A DNA stretch of 64,000 bases from Desertibaculum subflavum (GTDB lineage Bacteria; Pseudomonadota; Alphaproteobacteria; Ferrovibrionales; Ferrovibrionaceae), in NCBI GenBank assembly GCA_003576705.1, contig QOZS01000028.1:1-64000 (forward strand). Reading direction: 5' to 3'. Below the pieces are notes generated by a model that was given only the letters and a program-made list of their open reading frames with translations, searched no databases and was not told the DNA's origin. Numbering within the stretch: the stretch's first letter is position 1; the number at the start of each line of letters is the position of its first letter. The position numbers were made by a program, and so were the translations under genes. Shown piece by piece: positions 8,501-17,229 of this stretch.

Positions 8501-8983
8501 ATGAGCCTGAACGAAGAAGTTGATCTCCTCCGGCGCGTGCCGCTCTTCGCCAAGCTGGAGCCCTCCAAGCTCAAGCTGCTCGCCTTCACCAGCGAGCGGC
8601 TGACCTTTCAGCCCGGCCAGGCGCTGATCCGGCAGGGCGATATGGGCGATGCCGCCTATGTCATCATGGACGGCCAGGCCGACGTCCAGGTCGAGACGCC
8701 GCAGGGCCCGCTCACCGTTGCCCATCTCAAGCGCAACGACTTCGTCGGCGAAATGGCCATCCTGTGCGACGTGCCGCGCACCGCCACGGTGATCGCGACC
8801 GAGCAGCTGGTGACGCTCCGCATCGCCAAGGAGCTGTTCTTCCGCCTGGTCACCGAGTTCCCGCAGATGGCGGTCGAGATCATGCGCGTGCTGGCCCAGC
8901 GCGTGGAGAAGACCACCGCCGACCTGCGCGACGCCAACAACAAGGTCCGCGAGCTCGAAGGAAAGCTTCAGGGCAAGGACTGA
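8501..8983 (+). CDS. Cyclic nucleotide-binding domain protein (Crp-like, no DNA-binding domain)
   Basis: A 160-residue protein consisting of one cNMP-binding beta-roll. FQPGQALIRQGDMGDAAYVI and the phosphate-binding cassette VGEMAILCDVPRTATV, with the Glu and Arg expected for cyclic nucleotide contact, are intact. A short coiled coil (residues ~130-158) ends the protein; there is no helix-turn-helix, so it is not a transcription factor of the usual Crp type. It starts with ATG after GACGGAG and lies 18 bp downstream of the degenerate ABC protein, so co-function is likely. A nucleotide-regulated partner subunit is one reading. Two class III cyclases are encoded elsewhere in the window. Confidence 0.85.
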   Translation: MSLNEEVDLLRRVPLFAKLEPSKLKLLAFTSERLTFQPGQALIRQGDMGDAAYVIMDGQADVQVETPQGPLTVAHLKRNDFVGEMAILCDVPRTATVIATEQLVTLRIAKELFFRLVTEFPQMAVEIMRVLAQRVEKTTADLRDANNKVRELEGKLQGKD

Positions 8984-8987
8984 CCGG

Positions 8988-10286
8988 TCAGGCGCGCGCC
9001 GGCGCGCTGAGCCGCCATCGCAGGAAGACGAGCCGGACCGCCACGCCGAGCGCAAGTCCGAGCGCCGCGCTCAGCAGATCCACGCCGATATCGCCGAGAT
9101 GCGCGCCGCGCGTGACGGTCAGCATCTGCAGCACCTCGGTCACCACGGCGAAGCCGGCGATGCCGGCGACATGCAGCAGGCCGACCGGCGGCGCGACGAA
9201 GGCGACCAGCAGGGCGAGGCCGCCGAAGCCCGCCGCATGCATCACCTTCTTGCCCACCGCCCGCTGCACCCACTGGAAGCCTTCGCGGGTCAGCTCCGCC
9301 ATTTCGGTCGCAGGACCGCTCTCCACCGGCGGTGCCGCCGGCGCGGGCCTGGCGGCGGCCTCGGCGCGGGGTTGGCCTTCGGCCGGTGCCGGCGGGCGCC
9401 GTTCCGCCGTCGCCACCGTCGCCGGCTTGACCACGGCGCGGCCCAGCGCCATCAGCGGCTGCTCGATCGGTGCCGTCAGGCCGCGGAACAGCGGCTCCGG
9501 CAGCACGCCGCCGATGGCGATCGCCAGCGCCGCCGCGGTCGCCGCCCCGGCTGGCAGCAGCGGGCGGCCGTAGCGCAGCGCCAAGGTCACTGCGACCAGG
9601 CCGAGCAGCGCCCAGCCGGCGATCAGCGCGCGATGCGCCCAGGGATACCAGGCCGCATCGTCCAGCATGGCGATCTCGACACCGCGCAGCGAGATGCGGC
9701 CCGCCTCGCCGGCATTGACCAGCTCGAGGCGCATCGTCGCCACCTCGTCGGCCCAGGGGACAGTCAGCGACACGCGCCGCCAGGGCTCCGTGCCGCTGCC
9801 GAGGAACAGCACCTTGGGCCAATGTGCCAGGCGCCGGCCGCGCGCATCGAAGCTCACCACGCCGAGCATGGCGCCGATGCCGCGCCGGTTCTCGGTCACG
9901 CCGTCGAGCGCGACGTCGAGGCTGACCCGCGTATAGGCCATGCCGGCGGCGGGGCGGATCCAGCGGGCGGCATAGCTGATGCTCCGGCCGGCATTGAGTT
10001 GGATGCCGGGCGCGTCGGGGCCGCGGCGGATCTCGGCGCCTTGTCGGGAGAAGAACCAGAGCTGGCCCTCGCCGCGATAGTCGTCGGCCGCCGTCTGGCC
10101 AGCCGGTACGTAGCGCCAGGGCCCGAGCTGCACCGCGATGGTGGCGAGCGCGAGCAGTCCCGCGGCCAGCGCGATGCGTGCGAGCCGGCTCAGCCGCCGC
10201 GGCCCTTCAATGCCGGTGGCCGGTTCGGCTCCGGCGCCGCCGCCGACTGCTTCAGCGCCGGATAGCGCGCCAGCAGCCCGGCGCAT
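8988..10286 (-). CDS. VanZ-family membrane protein
   Basis: The C-terminal ~130 residues form a VanZ-like multispan domain (KKVMHAAGFGGLALLVAF, then TEVLQMLTVTRGAHLGDIGVD and a final span). Upstream lie a single N-terminal transmembrane segment, a ~150-residue extracytoplasmic beta-rich region with carbohydrate-binding character, two further spans and an Ala/Pro-rich linker. The start is uncertain: the N-terminal helix needs a start upstream of 10190, and the only standard in-frame codon there is the ATG at 10286, which overlaps the preceding CoA-binding gene by 97 bp. A non-standard start near 10200 is possible. The gene ends 4 bp from the convergent cyclic-nucleotide-binding gene. VanZ domains occur in envelope proteins of mostly unknown role. 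Confidence 0.7.
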   Translation of the reverse strand: MRRAAGALSGAEAVGGGAGAEPATGIEGPRRLSRLARIALAAGLLALATIAVQLGPWRYVPAGQTAADDYRGEGQLWFFSRQGAEIRRGPDAPGIQLNAGRSISYAARWIRPAAGMAYTRVSLDVALDGVTENRRGIGAMLGVVSFDARGRRLAHWPKVLFLGSGTEPWRRVSLTVPWADEVATMRLELVNAGEAGRISLRGVEIAMLDDAAWYPWAHRALIAGWALLGLVAVTLALRYGRPLLPAGAATAAALAIAIGGVLPEPLFRGLTAPIEQPLMALGRAVVKPATVATAERRPPAPAEGQPRAEAAARPAPAAPPVESGPATEMAELTREGFQWVQRAVGKKVMHAAGFGGLALLVAFVAPPVGLLHVAGIAGFAVVTEVLQMLTVTRGAHLGDIGVDLLSAALGLALGVAVRLVFLRWRLSAPARA

Positions 10287-11614
10287 TCCGCCATCGCCTC
10301 GACATCGTTGAAGGCCGGAATGCCGGCGGCTTCGAGGCGGGCGAACCACGCGGCCTTGTCCGGCAGTGTCCCCATCATGGCATGCATGCGCGGCAGCTTC
10401 GCCGCATCCTGGGTCAGCCGCGCGACCACCGGATCGGCATCGACCATGAACGGCACCACATGGATGCCGAGGATCGCGTCGTAGGTGCCGGCGCCGTGCG
10501 CCAGCGCGAGGTCGAGGGTCATGCCGAAGCGATCCTCGCGCGCATCGGCCAGCAGGTCGAGCGGATTGGCGACCGAGGCCTCGCCCGGCAGCTTCGCCTT
10601 GAGCTCGGCCGCCATCGCCGCCGGCAGCGCCGGCAGCTCCAGCCCCTCGACCGTCGCCGCGTCGGTGGCGAGCACGCCCGGCCCGCCGGAATTGGACAGG
10701 ATCAGTGCGCGCCGACCGAAGCCCTGCGGGAAGAAGCCGAAGCCTTTGGCCGCCAGCATCAGCCGGCGCAGCGAGGTGACGCGGAGCGCGCAGCATTCGT
10801 CGGCGAAGGCGGATTGCGCCGGCTCGTCGTTCGGTACCGCGCCGGTATGCGCGGCGGCGGCGCTGCCGCCGATCGCGGTGCGGCCGCCCAGCAGCAGCAC
10901 GACCGGCTTGTCGCGCGCGACGCTGCGCGCAATGCGGCGGAAGCGCGTCGGGTCCTCGATCGATTCGACATAGAGGAACACGGCCGAGCATTCGTCCTGC
11001 TGCCCCAGATATTCCAGATGGTCCTCGACGCCGAGATGCATGGCGTTGCCGACCGTGACGATGGTGCCGAAGCCGATCTTGTGGTCGTTCGCCGCCGCGA
11101 TCACCTCCTCGGCCAGCGCGCCGGATTGCGAGACCAGCGCCAGCCCGCCGCCCGGCGGCATGTCGCGCAGGAAGGTGGCGCCGAAGCGGAAGCCTGCCTT
11201 CAGCGAAATGATGCCGGCGCAGTTCGGCCCGGCGATGGTGAGGCCCTTCGCGCTCGCGAGCGCGCGCACGGCGGCATCGCGCGCCTTGCCCTCGGCCCCG
11301 GCCTCGGCGAAGCCGCCCGGCAGGATCAGAAGGTTCTTGTGTCCCGTGGCGGCGGCCTCCTCGATCGCTGCCGGGATCAGGTCGGGCCGGATCACGATGA
11401 CAGCGAGCTCACAGGGCTCGCCGACCTGGGCGAGCGAGGTCGCGGCCTTGAACCCGAACATTTCGCCGCCTTTCGGGTTCACCGGCACGATGCGGCCGGG
11501 ATAGCCGGAGATCTGCAGGTTCTGCAGCACGGCGCCGCCGGAGGAGGTGGCGCGTTCGGCGGCGCCGACCACGGCGACGCTCGATGGGGCATAGAACGGG
11601 CGCAGGTCGCGCAT
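10190..11614 (-). CDS. CoA-binding protein / NDP-forming acyl-CoA synthetase alpha-subunit-like
   Basis: A 474-residue protein with the domain order of the alpha part of NDP-forming acyl-CoA synthetases: an N-terminal CoA-binding Rossmann domain (SVAVVGAAERATSSGG, PVNPKGGEMFG), then two succinyl-CoA-synthetase-like flavodoxin domains (GPNCAGI, LVSQSGALAEE, AAAAHTGA). The His in AHTGA is in the place of the phosphorylated His. The ATP-grasp beta domain is absent and no beta-subunit gene adjoins it, so it may work with a distant partner or only bind acyl-CoA. ATG at 11614. It is 10 bp downstream of the exonuclease III gene and overlaps the VanZ gene, so these three are likely co-transcribed. 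Confidence 0.82.
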   Translation of the reverse strand: MRDLRPFYAPSSVAVVGAAERATSSGGAVLQNLQISGYPGRIVPVNPKGGEMFGFKAATSLAQVGEPCELAVIVIRPDLIPAAIEEAAATGHKNLLILPGGFAEAGAEGKARDAAVRALASAKGLTIAGPNCAGIISLKAGFRFGATFLRDMPPGGGLALVSQSGALAEEVIAAANDHKIGFGTIVTVGNAMHLGVEDHLEYLGQQDECSAVFLYVESIEDPTRFRRIARSVARDKPVVLLLGGRTAIGGSAAAAHTGAVPNDEPAQSAFADECCALRVTSLRRLMLAAKGFGFFPQGFGRRALILSNSGGPGVLATDAATVEGLELPALPAAMAAELKAKLPGEASVANPLDLLADAREDRFGMTLDLALAHGAGTYDAILGIHVVPFMVDADPVVARLTQDAAKLPRMHAMMGTLPDKAAWFARLEAAGIPAFNDVEAMAECAGLLARYPALKQSAAAPEPNRPPALKGRGG

Positions 11615-11624
11615 CGGGCGTCCC

Positions 11625-12443
11625 TCAGAGAGCGATGGTGGCGATCACCGGCACGTGGTCGGAGGCGACCTCCCAGCCGCGCGGGCCGCGCGGCGTTTCC
11701 ACCGCCTTCAGCCCGCCCGCCAGCGCCGGCGACACCCAGATGTGGTCCAGTCTGCGGCCCTTGTCGGCGATGTCCCAGTTCGGCGAGCGATAGCTCCACC
11801 AGCTGTAGAGCTTCTCCGTCGCCGGGGTGAAGCGGCGCGCGCTGTCGACCCATTCGCCGGTCGCGATCAGCTTCTCCATCGCCGCAACCTCGACCGGCGT
11901 GTGGCTGACCACTTTCAGGAGCTGCTTGTGCGACCAGACGTCGTGCTCGAGCGGTGCGATGTTCAGGTCGCCGACCAGGATGCGCCGCGCGGCGGGATCG
12001 CGGCGCCGTTTGCACCATGCCGTCATGTCGGCGACGAATTGCAGCTTGTGGGCGAATTTCGGATTGGCCGCGGCATCCGGAATGTCGCCGCCGGCCGGCA
12101 CGTAGAAATCGTGCAGCTCGACGCCGCCTTCGAGCGTCACCGCGAGATGGCGCGAATGATCGATGCCGCCGAAGCTCTCGTAGCGCTTCTCGGTGAACGG
12201 AATCTTCGACAGGATGGCGACGCCGTTATAGCCCTTGTCGCCCTTGAAGGCGCGATGGGTGAAGCCGATCTCGGCCAGCGCCGCGTCGGGGAACACGTCG
12301 TCGCCCGCCTTGGTCTCCTGCAGGCAGAGCACGTCCGGCTGAAACTCGGCGGCGAAGCGCGCCACGTTGGCGAGACGCAGCCTGACCGAATTGATGTTCC
12401 AGCTCGCGATGCGGATCGGGCGCGAAATCGCCTGTCTGGGCAT
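11625..12443 (-). CDS. xth: Exodeoxyribonuclease III / AP endonuclease
   Basis: A 272-residue EEP-family nuclease that acts in base excision repair, cutting at abasic sites and degrading 3' ends. All motifs are present: SWNINSVR, LCLQETK with the metal-binding Glu, GVAILSK, VGDLNIAP with the catalytic Asp and Asn, RLDHIWVS and the terminal ASDHVPV with the catalytic His. Length matches the family. ATG at 12443 with AGAGGA upstream. It lies on the same strand as the chromate genes, with 89 bp between. Confidence 0.93.
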   Translation of the reverse strand: MPRQAISRPIRIASWNINSVRLRLANVARFAAEFQPDVLCLQETKAGDDVFPDAALAEIGFTHRAFKGDKGYNGVAILSKIPFTEKRYESFGGIDHSRHLAVTLEGGVELHDFYVPAGGDIPDAAANPKFAHKLQFVADMTAWCKRRRDPAARRILVGDLNIAPLEHDVWSHKQLLKVVSHTPVEVAAMEKLIATGEWVDSARRFTPATEKLYSWWSYRSPNWDIADKGRRLDHIWVSPALAGGLKAVETPRGPRGWEVASDHVPVIATIAL

Positions 12444-12532
12444 GGTCCTCTGGGTCCGGAAATCGGGAGCGTCAGACTAGCCGGACTTTGTTGGCCATAC
12501 CAGCAATGCAGCCCGGCAATCCGGGCCGGCCA

Positions 12533-13903
12533 TCAGCCGCCGAAGGTGAACTTCCAGCCGATGCCGAGAGCCGCCGCCGCGCCCAGCACGGTCAGCATGC
12601 CGAGCTTGAAGCGCAGCATGGCGATCAGTGCCGCCACCGCCAGCGCCAGCGCGGCGAGGTCGAGTGTCGCCCAGTCCGGGACCAGCAGTCGCAGACCCGC
12701 CGCATGGACCTCCTGCACGCGACCGAACACCATATGCAGGCCGAACCAGATGGCGAGGTTCAGCACCACGCCGACCACCGCCGCGGTGATGGCGGAGAGC
12801 GCCGCGCCCAGCACCGGCCGGCCGTGCAGCCGCTCCACATAGGGCGCGCCGAGGAAGATCCACAGGAAGGACGGCAGGAAGGTGACCCAGATGGTCAGCA
12901 CTGCGCCGAGCGTGCCGGCGACCAGCGGATCGAGCGCGCCCGGCGCGCGGAACGCCGCCAAATAGCCGACGAATTGCAGCACCAGGATCAGCGGCCCCGG
13001 AGTGGTTTCGGCGAGGCCGAGCCCGTCCAGCATCTCGCCGGGATTGAGCCAGCCATAGGTCTCCACCGCCTGCTGCGCCACATAGGCGAGCACCGCATAG
13101 GCGCCGCCGAAGGTCACCACCGCCATCTTGGAGAAGAACAGGCCGACCTGCGTGAACACGTCGCCGGACCCGAGCATCGTCCACAGCACCAGCACCGGCC
13201 CGAGCCAGAGCACCAGCGCGACGGCGAGCACGGCCAGGGCCCGCGCGGCCGAGGGGTGCGTATGCGGGATGTCGATCATCGGCTCCGCCGCCGCGTCGCC
13301 CTCGCCATGCCCTTTGATGACGACGAAGCGGTCCGGCGCGAGCCGCCCGCCGATCAGGCCGACGACGCCGGCGCCCAGCACGATGATGGGGAACGGCACT
13401 TCCAGGAAGAAGATGCCGATGAAAGCGGCGGCGGCGATCGTGTACATGGCGGCGTTCTTCAGGGCCCGCTTGCCGATGCGGAGCACCGCCTCGATCACCA
13501 CCGCCAGCACCGCGGCCTTGACGCCGAAGAACACCGCCTGCACCAGCGGCACCTCGCCGAGCGTGGCGTAGATCGTGCTGAGCGCCAGCATGACGATCGC
13601 GCCCGGCAGCACGAACAGCCCGCCGGCCACGATGCCGCCCCAGGTGCGGTGCATCAGCCAGCCGATATAGGTGGCGAGCTGCTGCGCCTCCGGCCCCGGC
13701 AGCAGCATGCAGTAGTTGAGCGCGTGCAGGAATCGGGTCTCGCCGATCCAGCGCCGCTCCTCCACCACCAGCTTGTGCATCAGCGCGATCTGCCCGGCCG
13801 GCCCACCGAAGGAGAGCAGGCCGACCTTGAGCCAGAGCCGCGTCGCTTCGCCGAACGAGACCGGCGGCCAGTGTGTCGTATTCTTCATCGTCTGCTGTTG
13901 CAT
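12533..13903 (-). CDS. chrA: Chromate efflux transporter ChrA
   Basis: A 456-residue integral membrane protein of the CHR family. It contains the two homologous halves typical of long-chain ChrA. The N-half has FGEATRLWLKVGLLSFGGPAGQ (motif part LLSFGGPAGQ) and LPGPEAQQLATYIGW; the C-half has FFSKMAVVTFGGAYAVLAYV and LGLAETTPGPLILVLQFVGY. It is expected to extrude chromate across the inner membrane. The ATG at 13903 lies 4 bp after the stop of the chrB-like gene; an ATG at 13888 is an alternative. The pairing with ChrB supports the function. Confidence 0.9.
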   Translation of the reverse strand: MQQQTMKNTTHWPPVSFGEATRLWLKVGLLSFGGPAGQIALMHKLVVEERRWIGETRFLHALNYCMLLPGPEAQQLATYIGWLMHRTWGGIVAGGLFVLPGAIVMLALSTIYATLGEVPLVQAVFFGVKAAVLAVVIEAVLRIGKRALKNAAMYTIAAAAFIGIFFLEVPFPIIVLGAGVVGLIGGRLAPDRFVVIKGHGEGDAAAEPMIDIPHTHPSAARALAVLAVALVLWLGPVLVLWTMLGSGDVFTQVGLFFSKMAVVTFGGAYAVLAYVAQQAVETYGWLNPGEMLDGLGLAETTPGPLILVLQFVGYLAAFRAPGALDPLVAGTLGAVLTIWVTFLPSFLWIFLGAPYVERLHGRPVLGAALSAITAAVVGVVLNLAIWFGLHMVFGRVQEVHAAGLRLLVPDWATLDLAALALAVAALIAMLRFKLGMLTVLGAAAALGIGWKFTFGG

Positions 13904-13907
13904 CGCT

Positions 13908-14726
13908 CTAAGCCTTCGGCGGCCAGCCATGGGTTTCGCTGCGCGCCCGCGCCGCCCAGGCATAGAGCGCATCGTAGACGCGCAGCCCTTCCGACAACAT
14001 GGCATGGTCGTCGGCAAAGAGCGCCGAGAGGCCGAGCGAGATTGCGAGCAGGCCGGATGCCTCCGGCGCCAGTTCCGGATGCCCGGTATCGGCGCCGCGC
14101 ACGATGGCGGCGACGCTGTCGAGCGCGGCGTCCTCGAGGCCGAAGCGGTCGATCACCGCGTCGAAGCTGCAGCGCGGCCCGACATGGCTGAACTCGACGC
14201 CGGGGATGTCATAGGGAATGGCGCCGAGCCGCTCGGCCTCGGTCCGCACCCGCTCCGCCGCCACGTAGAAGAACTCGGCCTCCGGGTCGACGAAGCGGCG
14301 GATCGCCCAGGGGCAGGCGATGCGGTCGATCTTCGGCCGCTCGCGCGTCACCCAGCGGCCGGGCCGCTCGCCCGGCCGGCGCAGGCCGCGCGCCGCGCGG
14401 GTCGGCAGCAGCGCGGCCTCCCAGGCCTCGAAGCCGCCTACCACGAACCGCGCCTTCAGCCCGCGCTCGCGCAAGTCCGCCGCCGCGCCCTGGCTCACCT
14501 CGTGCCCGTGCACGCAATAGACCGCGATCTCGGCATGGCGCGGCAGGTGTGCCGCCCAGTCGTCGAGCGCCGCCGGATCGCCCCGCAGCGCGCCGGCGAC
14601 GGCGCGCCCGCTCTGCTCGAAAGCCGGCCCGCGCCGCACGTCGACGACGATCGGCGCGCCCTCGGCGCCGAGCCGGTGGCCGAGCTCGGCAATGGAGATC
14701 GGTGAAGTGGATGAGTTCGCGTCCAT
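13908..14726 (-). CDS. chrB: Rhodanese-ChrB fusion, chromate resistance protein
   Basis: A 272-residue protein. Residues ~1-105 form a rhodanese-like domain with a candidate catalytic Cys in AVYCVHGHEVSQ. Residues ~120-265 match the ChrB C-terminal domain (RERPKIDRIACPWAIRRFVD, EFFYVAAERV, FDAVIDRFGLEDAALD). Classical ChrB regulators carry a different N-terminal part, so this version is probably an enzyme or stress protein rather than a DNA-binding regulator. ATG at 14726 with GGGAGGG upstream. It is first in a two-gene operon with chrA, 4 bp apart, and probably helps handle chromate or its reduction products in the cytoplasm. Confidence 0.85.
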   Translation of the reverse strand: MDANSSTSPISIAELGHRLGAEGAPIVVDVRRGPAFEQSGRAVAGALRGDPAALDDWAAHLPRHAEIAVYCVHGHEVSQGAAADLRERGLKARFVVGGFEAWEAALLPTRAARGLRRPGERPGRWVTRERPKIDRIACPWAIRRFVDPEAEFFYVAAERVRTEAERLGAIPYDIPGVEFSHVGPRCSFDAVIDRFGLEDAALDSVAAIVRGADTGHPELAPEASGLLAISLGLSALFADDHAMLSEGLRVYDALYAWAARARSETHGWPPKA

Positions 14727-14876
14727 AAGCTCGCCCTCCCGCTGGGGACAGGTTGCGAGCAGAGCTTGGACGCTGGGAAAGAGCCCCGCGGGCGTCTTGC
14801 GATCGCCGGGGGTCTGCGTCGCCCCGACGTGGTGCGGAAACTAGGGCGCCGCGGCCGCGCCGGCAAGAGGTCCAAT

Positions 14877-16283
14877 TTAAGGGATCTCGAACACCGGCAC
14901 CTGGTGGGCGATGCCGCGCAGCGCGTGAGCTTGCGCGATCGGGCGGATGCCGCTCTGTTCGAGCAGGCGCGAGGCCTCGCCGTTCTCCACCACCGCGCCG
15001 GTGACATAGATCGACTGGTTCGAGGCCAGGTTCTGCACCCGCGAGGCGATGTTCACCGTCTGCCCGAAATAATCCTGTCGCTCGTTCAGCACCACGGCGA
15101 GGCAGGGGCCTTCGTGGATGCCGATCTTCAGCAGCAGGTCCTTGTTCAGCTCCGCCATCGCATCGCGCATGCGCAGCGCCGCGGCCAGCGCCCGGCCCGG
15201 CGTCGGGAAGGTCGCCATGACGGCATCGCCGATCGTCTTCACCACCGCGCCGGCCTCCGCCGCCACGATCTCGTGCAGCACCCGGAAATGCGCCCGCACC
15301 ATGTCGTAGGCCACCAGGTCGCCGACCCGCTCGTATAGCTCGGTCGAGCCCTTCAGGTCGGTGAACAGGAAGGTCAGGCTGATGATCTTGAGCTTCTGGT
15401 CGATATCCAGCGTGTCGGTGCGGTAGATGTCGCGGAAGGTCTGGTTGGTCAGCATCCGCTTGGCGGTCAGGAACGGCCGCCGCTTGGCCAGCAGGTCGTG
15501 CATCCGGTCGCCGGCGATCAGCAGGCAGGGCAGGGTGCGCCCGTCGGTGTGGTTCTCGAACACGATGCGGGCCGGCCCGGGCCGCATCTCCGCCGTGCCG
15601 GCCGGGGCGTGCTCCTTGTTCAGCACCACGGTCAGGTTCTGCCGCTCGCGCGTAGGCTCGCCCTTCACGTCCATGAACTGCGTCGCATGGGTGACCGGGT
15701 CGAAGGCGACGATGAAGCCCTCCGGCAGCGGCAGCGAGATGGTCGTCTTCTCGCGCGCCGGCAGGTCGATCTGGTCGAGCGCGATCTCGTCCAGGATCGC
15801 CGCCAGCGCCGCCTCGTCCGGCAGGTCGATGCCGGAGCTCCAGAAGATCTGCCGCAGATAGTCGACCAGAGGTAGCGTGGCCGGATCGTGCGCGACGATG
15901 CGACGCACGCGCGGGCTGACGGTGAAGGTCACCTCCACCATCTCGTCCAGGGTCGGCTCGTAATCCGTGTTGCAGAGCGAGCAGAGATAGCTCGACCGGT
16001 CGACCGTCTTCAGCGTGGTGCCGGCATCCAGCACGCCGGCGCAGCCCGGGCAGAGCACGTTCCACGACAGCTCGAAGATGCCGAGGCGGGCGGCATGCAG
16101 GAAGGCGCCGATCACCGCCTGCTCGCCGAGCCCGTGGCGGGCGGCGAAGTCGATCACATTGACGCGGCAGAGCGCGGCATCGCTGCCGTTATGCACCAGT
16201 TGCTCGATGGCATCGGCGACAGCGGGTTCCGCCGATTGCCGCAGCACGGCGAACAGGGCCTCGGTCTCGCTGGATGGCCGCAT
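14877..16283 (-). CDS. Class III adenylate/guanylate cyclase with zinc-ribbon N-terminal domain
   Basis: A 468-residue soluble protein. The N-terminal ~290 residues resemble DUF5939-type cyclase partners and contain a zinc ribbon (CPGC near residue 80 and CSLC near 105). The C-terminal catalytic domain (~300-465) has FLFTDLKGST with the first metal Asp, KTIGDAVMATF with the second, and YFGQTVNIASRVQ with the transition-state Asn and Arg. It should make cAMP or, less likely, cGMP. The ATG at 16283 is preferred to a GTG 45 bases upstream. It is divergent from the PEP-CTERM gene (134 bp). The 150 bp downstream separating it from chrB shows no clear feature. Confidence 0.87.
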   Translation of the reverse strand: MRPSSETEALFAVLRQSAEPAVADAIEQLVHNGSDAALCRVNVIDFAARHGLGEQAVIGAFLHAARLGIFELSWNVLCPGCAGVLDAGTTLKTVDRSSYLCSLCNTDYEPTLDEMVEVTFTVSPRVRRIVAHDPATLPLVDYLRQIFWSSGIDLPDEAALAAILDEIALDQIDLPAREKTTISLPLPEGFIVAFDPVTHATQFMDVKGEPTRERQNLTVVLNKEHAPAGTAEMRPGPARIVFENHTDGRTLPCLLIAGDRMHDLLAKRRPFLTAKRMLTNQTFRDIYRTDTLDIDQKLKIISLTFLFTDLKGSTELYERVGDLVAYDMVRAHFRVLHEIVAAEAGAVVKTIGDAVMATFPTPGRALAAALRMRDAMAELNKDLLLKIGIHEGPCLAVVLNERQDYFGQTVNIASRVQNLASNQSIYVTGAVVENGEASRLLEQSGIRPIAQAHALRGIAHQVPVFEIP

Positions 16284-16417
16284 CGACGAGCCTCGCCAAC
16301 CGGAAGTTCCAAGGCCGCATGCTAGCACTTGCGGCCGCCCGCGCGGCAGCGGCCGGGATCACGGCTTCGCGAATGCCACGGGCTCGCCTATTATCCGGCA
16401 GTCAGTGGGGGTGTCGC

Positions 16418-17146
16418 ATGATTGGGTCACGCATTCTCTCGGTTGCGCTGGTCGCCCTGTTCGGCGCGCCCGCCGCCTCAGCGCTGACCCTGCAGCAAGT
16501 GGTCGGCGACAGCTTCTCCGGCAGTTTCGATACCGTCAGCTTCGCGTCCTTCGATCCGGCGCTCGGCACGCTCGACCGGGTCGACGTCGCCATCAACGGC
16601 ACCTTGGTGCTGCAGGGACCGACGCAGGTCAATTTCCTCCAGACGCCGGGCGGCCCGGTGCCCCAGCCGGTCGCCCTCGCCGCCACCGTGTCGCAGGACT
16701 TCTTCCGCATCGGCATCGGCAATCGCGGCTTCGAATTCGGATCCCCGGCACAGTTCTTCTTCAACGGCGTGGCAACCGGCGCCGGCGAGCCGGCGATATT
16801 CAGCCGGCCGTTCAGCTACGGCTTCGCCTTCACCGACTTCACGGACCTGCTCGGCTTCGCCATCCCCTCGTTCACCGGCGCGAACCAGCCGCCCATCACG
16901 GTCAACGGCCAGCGCGACGACTTCCTCGACCTCGCCCCGCCGCTGGATGCGCTGAGCATCGACATCGCGGTGCAGACGATGATTGCGCAGCTCACCGGCT
17001 TCGCTGGCGCGGCGGTCAATGCCGCCGGCTCCGTCTTCGTCACCTACACCTACACGACGCTGGAGGTCGCGGTGGCGGAACCGGCGACCGCGGGCTTGTT
17101 CGGCTGCGCCCTGGCCGGCCTCGCGCTATTGCGTCGCCGGCGCTGA
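16418..17146 (+). CDS. Secreted PEP-CTERM sorting-domain protein
   Basis: A 242-residue exported protein. It has a signal peptide (MIGSRILSVALVALFGAPAASA), a ~190-residue body rich in Gly, Phe and Thr consistent with a beta-sandwich choice-of-anchor domain, and a C-terminal tripartite tail: an EPAT motif, a hydrophobic helix (GLFGCALAGLALL) and RRRR. That tail is the PEP-CTERM signal that exosortase (EpsH) recognises. No exosortase or exopolysaccharide gene is in the window. The ATG at 16418 follows GTGGGGGTG; longer in-frame starts would bury the signal peptide. The specific function is unknown. Confidence 0.8.
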   Translation: MIGSRILSVALVALFGAPAASALTLQQVVGDSFSGSFDTVSFASFDPALGTLDRVDVAINGTLVLQGPTQVNFLQTPGGPVPQPVALAATVSQDFFRIGIGNRGFEFGSPAQFFFNGVATGAGEPAIFSRPFSYGFAFTDFTDLLGFAIPSFTGANQPPITVNGQRDDFLDLAPPLDALSIDIAVQTMIAQLTGFAGAAVNAAGSVFVTYTYTTLEVAVAEPATAGLFGCALAGLALLRRRR

Positions 17147-17229
17147 GGCCGCTGCATCCAGCGCGTAGGATCGCAACGCGCGCGTCGCGCTGGTTGGCCG
17201 GCACCGGTTCGGAGAGCGGACCCGCCACC

